A stretch of DNA of 30,857 nt from a virus, in the IMG/VR virus record IMGVR_UViG_3300021197_000319, positions 1 through 30,857 of that record. The stretch is one strand, 5' to 3'. The notes under the pieces were generated by a model. It had not been told where the DNA came from. It saw only the letters and a list, made by a program, of their open reading frames with translations, and ran no database searches. Shown in pieces: positions 30,037-30,857 of this stretch (position 1 is the first letter of the stretch; each line of letters begins with the position of its first letter). Position numbers and translations under genes: made by a program.

Positions 30037-30098
30037 GGGAATAGAGGGGGATAGGGGGTAGGTAGGTTATAACAAGTCTGAGGTTACTACCTACTCTC
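30026..30098 (+). promoter_or_regulatory. G-quadruplex motif overlapping an alternative hairpin
   Basis: GGG (30026-30028), GGGG (30036-30039), GGGGG (30046-30050) and GGGGG (30054-30058) with loops of 7, 6 and 3 bases fit the G3+N1-7 quadruplex rule. The last G-run plus TAGGTAG (to 30065) also pairs with CTACCTACTCTC (30087-30098) in a 12-bp stem (2 G-T pairs), so both structures cannot form at once. It starts at the end of the gene at 29815 and ends 25 nt before the next ATG. Confidence 0.5.
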
Positions 30099-30123
30099 TA
30101 CGAACTCTTAATAATTAAAAACA

Positions 30124-30417
30124 ATGAATGACACAATAACAACTAACAAAGCAAAACATTTGCTACACAAACTAAAATTAAGCAATAGAATGTTCTTTTT
30201 AGAATATCAGAGGCCATTTGAAGATAGACAACATATACTTTGTAGAATGTTGCTTAACAAGAACCTGAAGCCATTTGAAAAGATATTTGAAGAAGAAAGG
30301 TACAATGATATAGAAGTTTACAATATAAGCGACCAAAGTTTTACAAAGTTAAATATAAATGAGATATTATTCATAAGATACAATGATGTAAGATACTACA
30401 TCATATCAAGACAATAG
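30124..30417 (+). CDS. Hypothetical early protein
   Basis: 97 residues, helical and basic at the start (TTNKAKHLLHKLKLSNRMFF), later mixed alpha/beta (FEKIFEEERYNDIEVYNISD and FIRYNDVRYYIISRQ). No motif or membrane segment is recognised. It follows the quadruplex/hairpin element by 25 nt and ends 43 nt before a terminator. Confidence 0.6.
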   Translation: MNDTITTNKAKHLLHKLKLSNRMFFLEYQRPFEDRQHILCRMLLNKNLKPFEKIFEEERYNDIEVYNISDQSFTKLNINEILFIRYNDVRYYIISRQ

Positions 30418-30460
30418 TTTGTTGTGTAATTATTGTAACATTGTTTTTAGTTAGTTAATT

Positions 30461-30496
30461 GTTGGAGTAGCATTAGTTTGTTGCTCCAACTTTTTT
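30461..30496 (+). terminator. Intrinsic terminator
   Basis: GTTGGAG (30461-30467) pairs exactly with CTCCAAC (30484-30490), followed by six T (30491-30496). It closes the unit of the gene at 30124 and separates it from the tandem-repeat region. Confidence 0.85.
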
Positions 30497-30501
30497 ATGT
30501 G

Positions 30502-30545
30502 GAAACTGCCATGAAACTGCCCTGAAACTGCCATAGACCTGCCTA
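30502..30545 (+). repeat. Four tandem 11-bp repeats (iteron-like)
   Basis: GAAACTGCCAT (30502-30512), GAAACTGCCCT (30513-30523), GAAACTGCCAT (30524-30534) and a diverged AGACCTGCCTA (30535-30545) follow without gaps. Eleven bases place each unit on nearly the same face of the helix, as for iterons or cooperative operators. It lies in a 260-base gap without a gene, between a terminator and the promoter at 30616. Confidence 0.75.
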
Positions 30546-30615
30546 GAGTTGTGGTGTAAGTCATTGAGTATCAGTTATTTAGAATGAATATAAATTACAA
30601 AAAACTTATATTTTT

Positions 30616-30646
30616 TTTGGTATTGTTTAAAAAAGTTTTATATTTG
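30616..30646 (+). promoter_or_regulatory. Bacteroidetes-type promoter (TTTG-N19-TATATTTG)
   Basis: TTTG at 30616-30619, 19-nt spacer and TATATTTG at 30639-30646 match the consensus fully. The tandem repeats end 70 bases upstream, where an activator or repressor could act. The leader again contains TTAACTAAACAACTAAAA. Confidence 0.85.
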
Positions 30647-30677
30647 CATCATAATAATTAACTAAACAACTAAAAAA

Positions 30678-30857
30678 ATGAAACAAATTGAAAAAGAAAT
30701 TTTTGAAGCATTAAATGAAGCGCAAAAAATAGCAGATGCTAATAGTCAAGATAGACTATTTGATTTAATAGAATATAACAAAGATTTATTATATAGTTAT
30801 GATTTAGACCAACAAGAATTAAAACAATTATATAGATTTGCAAGTTATTCTTTAGAT
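30678..30857 (+). CDS. Start of an early gene (3' partial)
   Basis: ATG 30678 opens a frame that runs to the window edge with 60 codons. It begins KQIEKEIFEALNEAQKIADA and continues with an acidic, helical sequence (RLFDLIEYNKDLLYSYDLD). It stands behind a perfect promoter and the shared leader. Too short to assign. Confidence 0.6.
   Translation, partial: MKQIEKEIFEALNEAQKIADANSQDRLFDLIEYNKDLLYSYDLDQQELKQLYRFASYSLD

Noticed and set aside
30497-30534. Tiny ORFs (MWKLP and MKLP) in the tandem repeats
   Set aside because: They follow from the repeat unit itself; no reason to think they are translated.
30502-30545. Tandem repeats as a CRISPR array
   Set aside because: Units are 11 bp with no spacers and no cas genes; iteron-type repeats fit better.
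1-30857. tRNA genes, integrase, attachment sites
   Set aside because: None could be recognised by eye; a weak negative, since no covariance or profile search was run.

Overview
The window is most of a tailed-phage (siphovirus-like) genome, with every credible gene on the + strand and genes packed by ATGA or TAATG stop/start overlaps. The likely host is a member of the Bacteroidetes, probably a flavobacterium. The evidence is AT-rich DNA, A-rich leaders instead of strong Shine-Dalgarno sites, several promoters of the Bacteroidetes form TTTG-N19-TAnnTTTG, and a DUF3127-type gene. No integrase, tRNA, CRISPR array or DNA polymerase was seen, so lifestyle cannot be decided here.

Layout. 3-221: tail end of an unknown gene. 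222-363: intergenic region with a phased GGGT/ACCC array. 364-2418: small terminase (tentative), a small conserved-type ORF, large terminase. 2489-14229: tail block, consisting of a chaperone-like gene pair with a probable -1 ribosomal frameshift, three or four large tail-tip proteins including two LamG-like lectin modules, an HK97-gp10-like protein and the tape measure. 14241-14561: small HTH protein. 14617-21315: head block, consisting of ClpP-type protease with fused scaffold-like tail, major capsid, tube-like protein, portal, adaptor, and fibre or decoration-like proteins. 21315-23402: membrane and lysis cassette with a DUF5675 putative endolysin and a 3TM-type holin. 23539-24291: metallophosphoesterase as its own unit. 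24389-30857: early-type region with recombination, replication and small regulatory genes (annealing-like protein, HTH, stand-alone DnaA domain IV-like protein, DUF3127 OB-like protein with an SSB-type tail, PD-(D/E)XK protein, O-like replication protein, VRR-NUC, DUF3310, small zinc-ribbon and HTH proteins).

How it fits together. The early region carries host-type promoters and probably runs first. The O-like protein (27027) with an iteron-like array inside its own gene suggests a lambda-O-like origin. The DnaA-like, SSB-like, annealing and nuclease proteins would assist. The late block starts from -7-type elements placed so close to the ATG that leaderless mRNAs are likely. Packaging, tail and head genes follow, then lysis.

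Most interesting signals: (1) a phased motif GGGT-N7-GGGT-N7-ACCC with an AT-rich arm, found three times in identical 11-bp register (upstream of terminase, upstream of holin, inside the replication gene); (2) four tandem 11-bp repeats at 30502-30545; (3) a T9 slippery site joining the two chaperone frames; (4) a 329-bp same-strand overlap between a membrane-protein ORF and the VRR-NUC gene; (5) a G-quadruplex motif that shares a G-run with a competing hairpin at 30026-30098. All functional statements are from reading the sequence alone; no database search was run.
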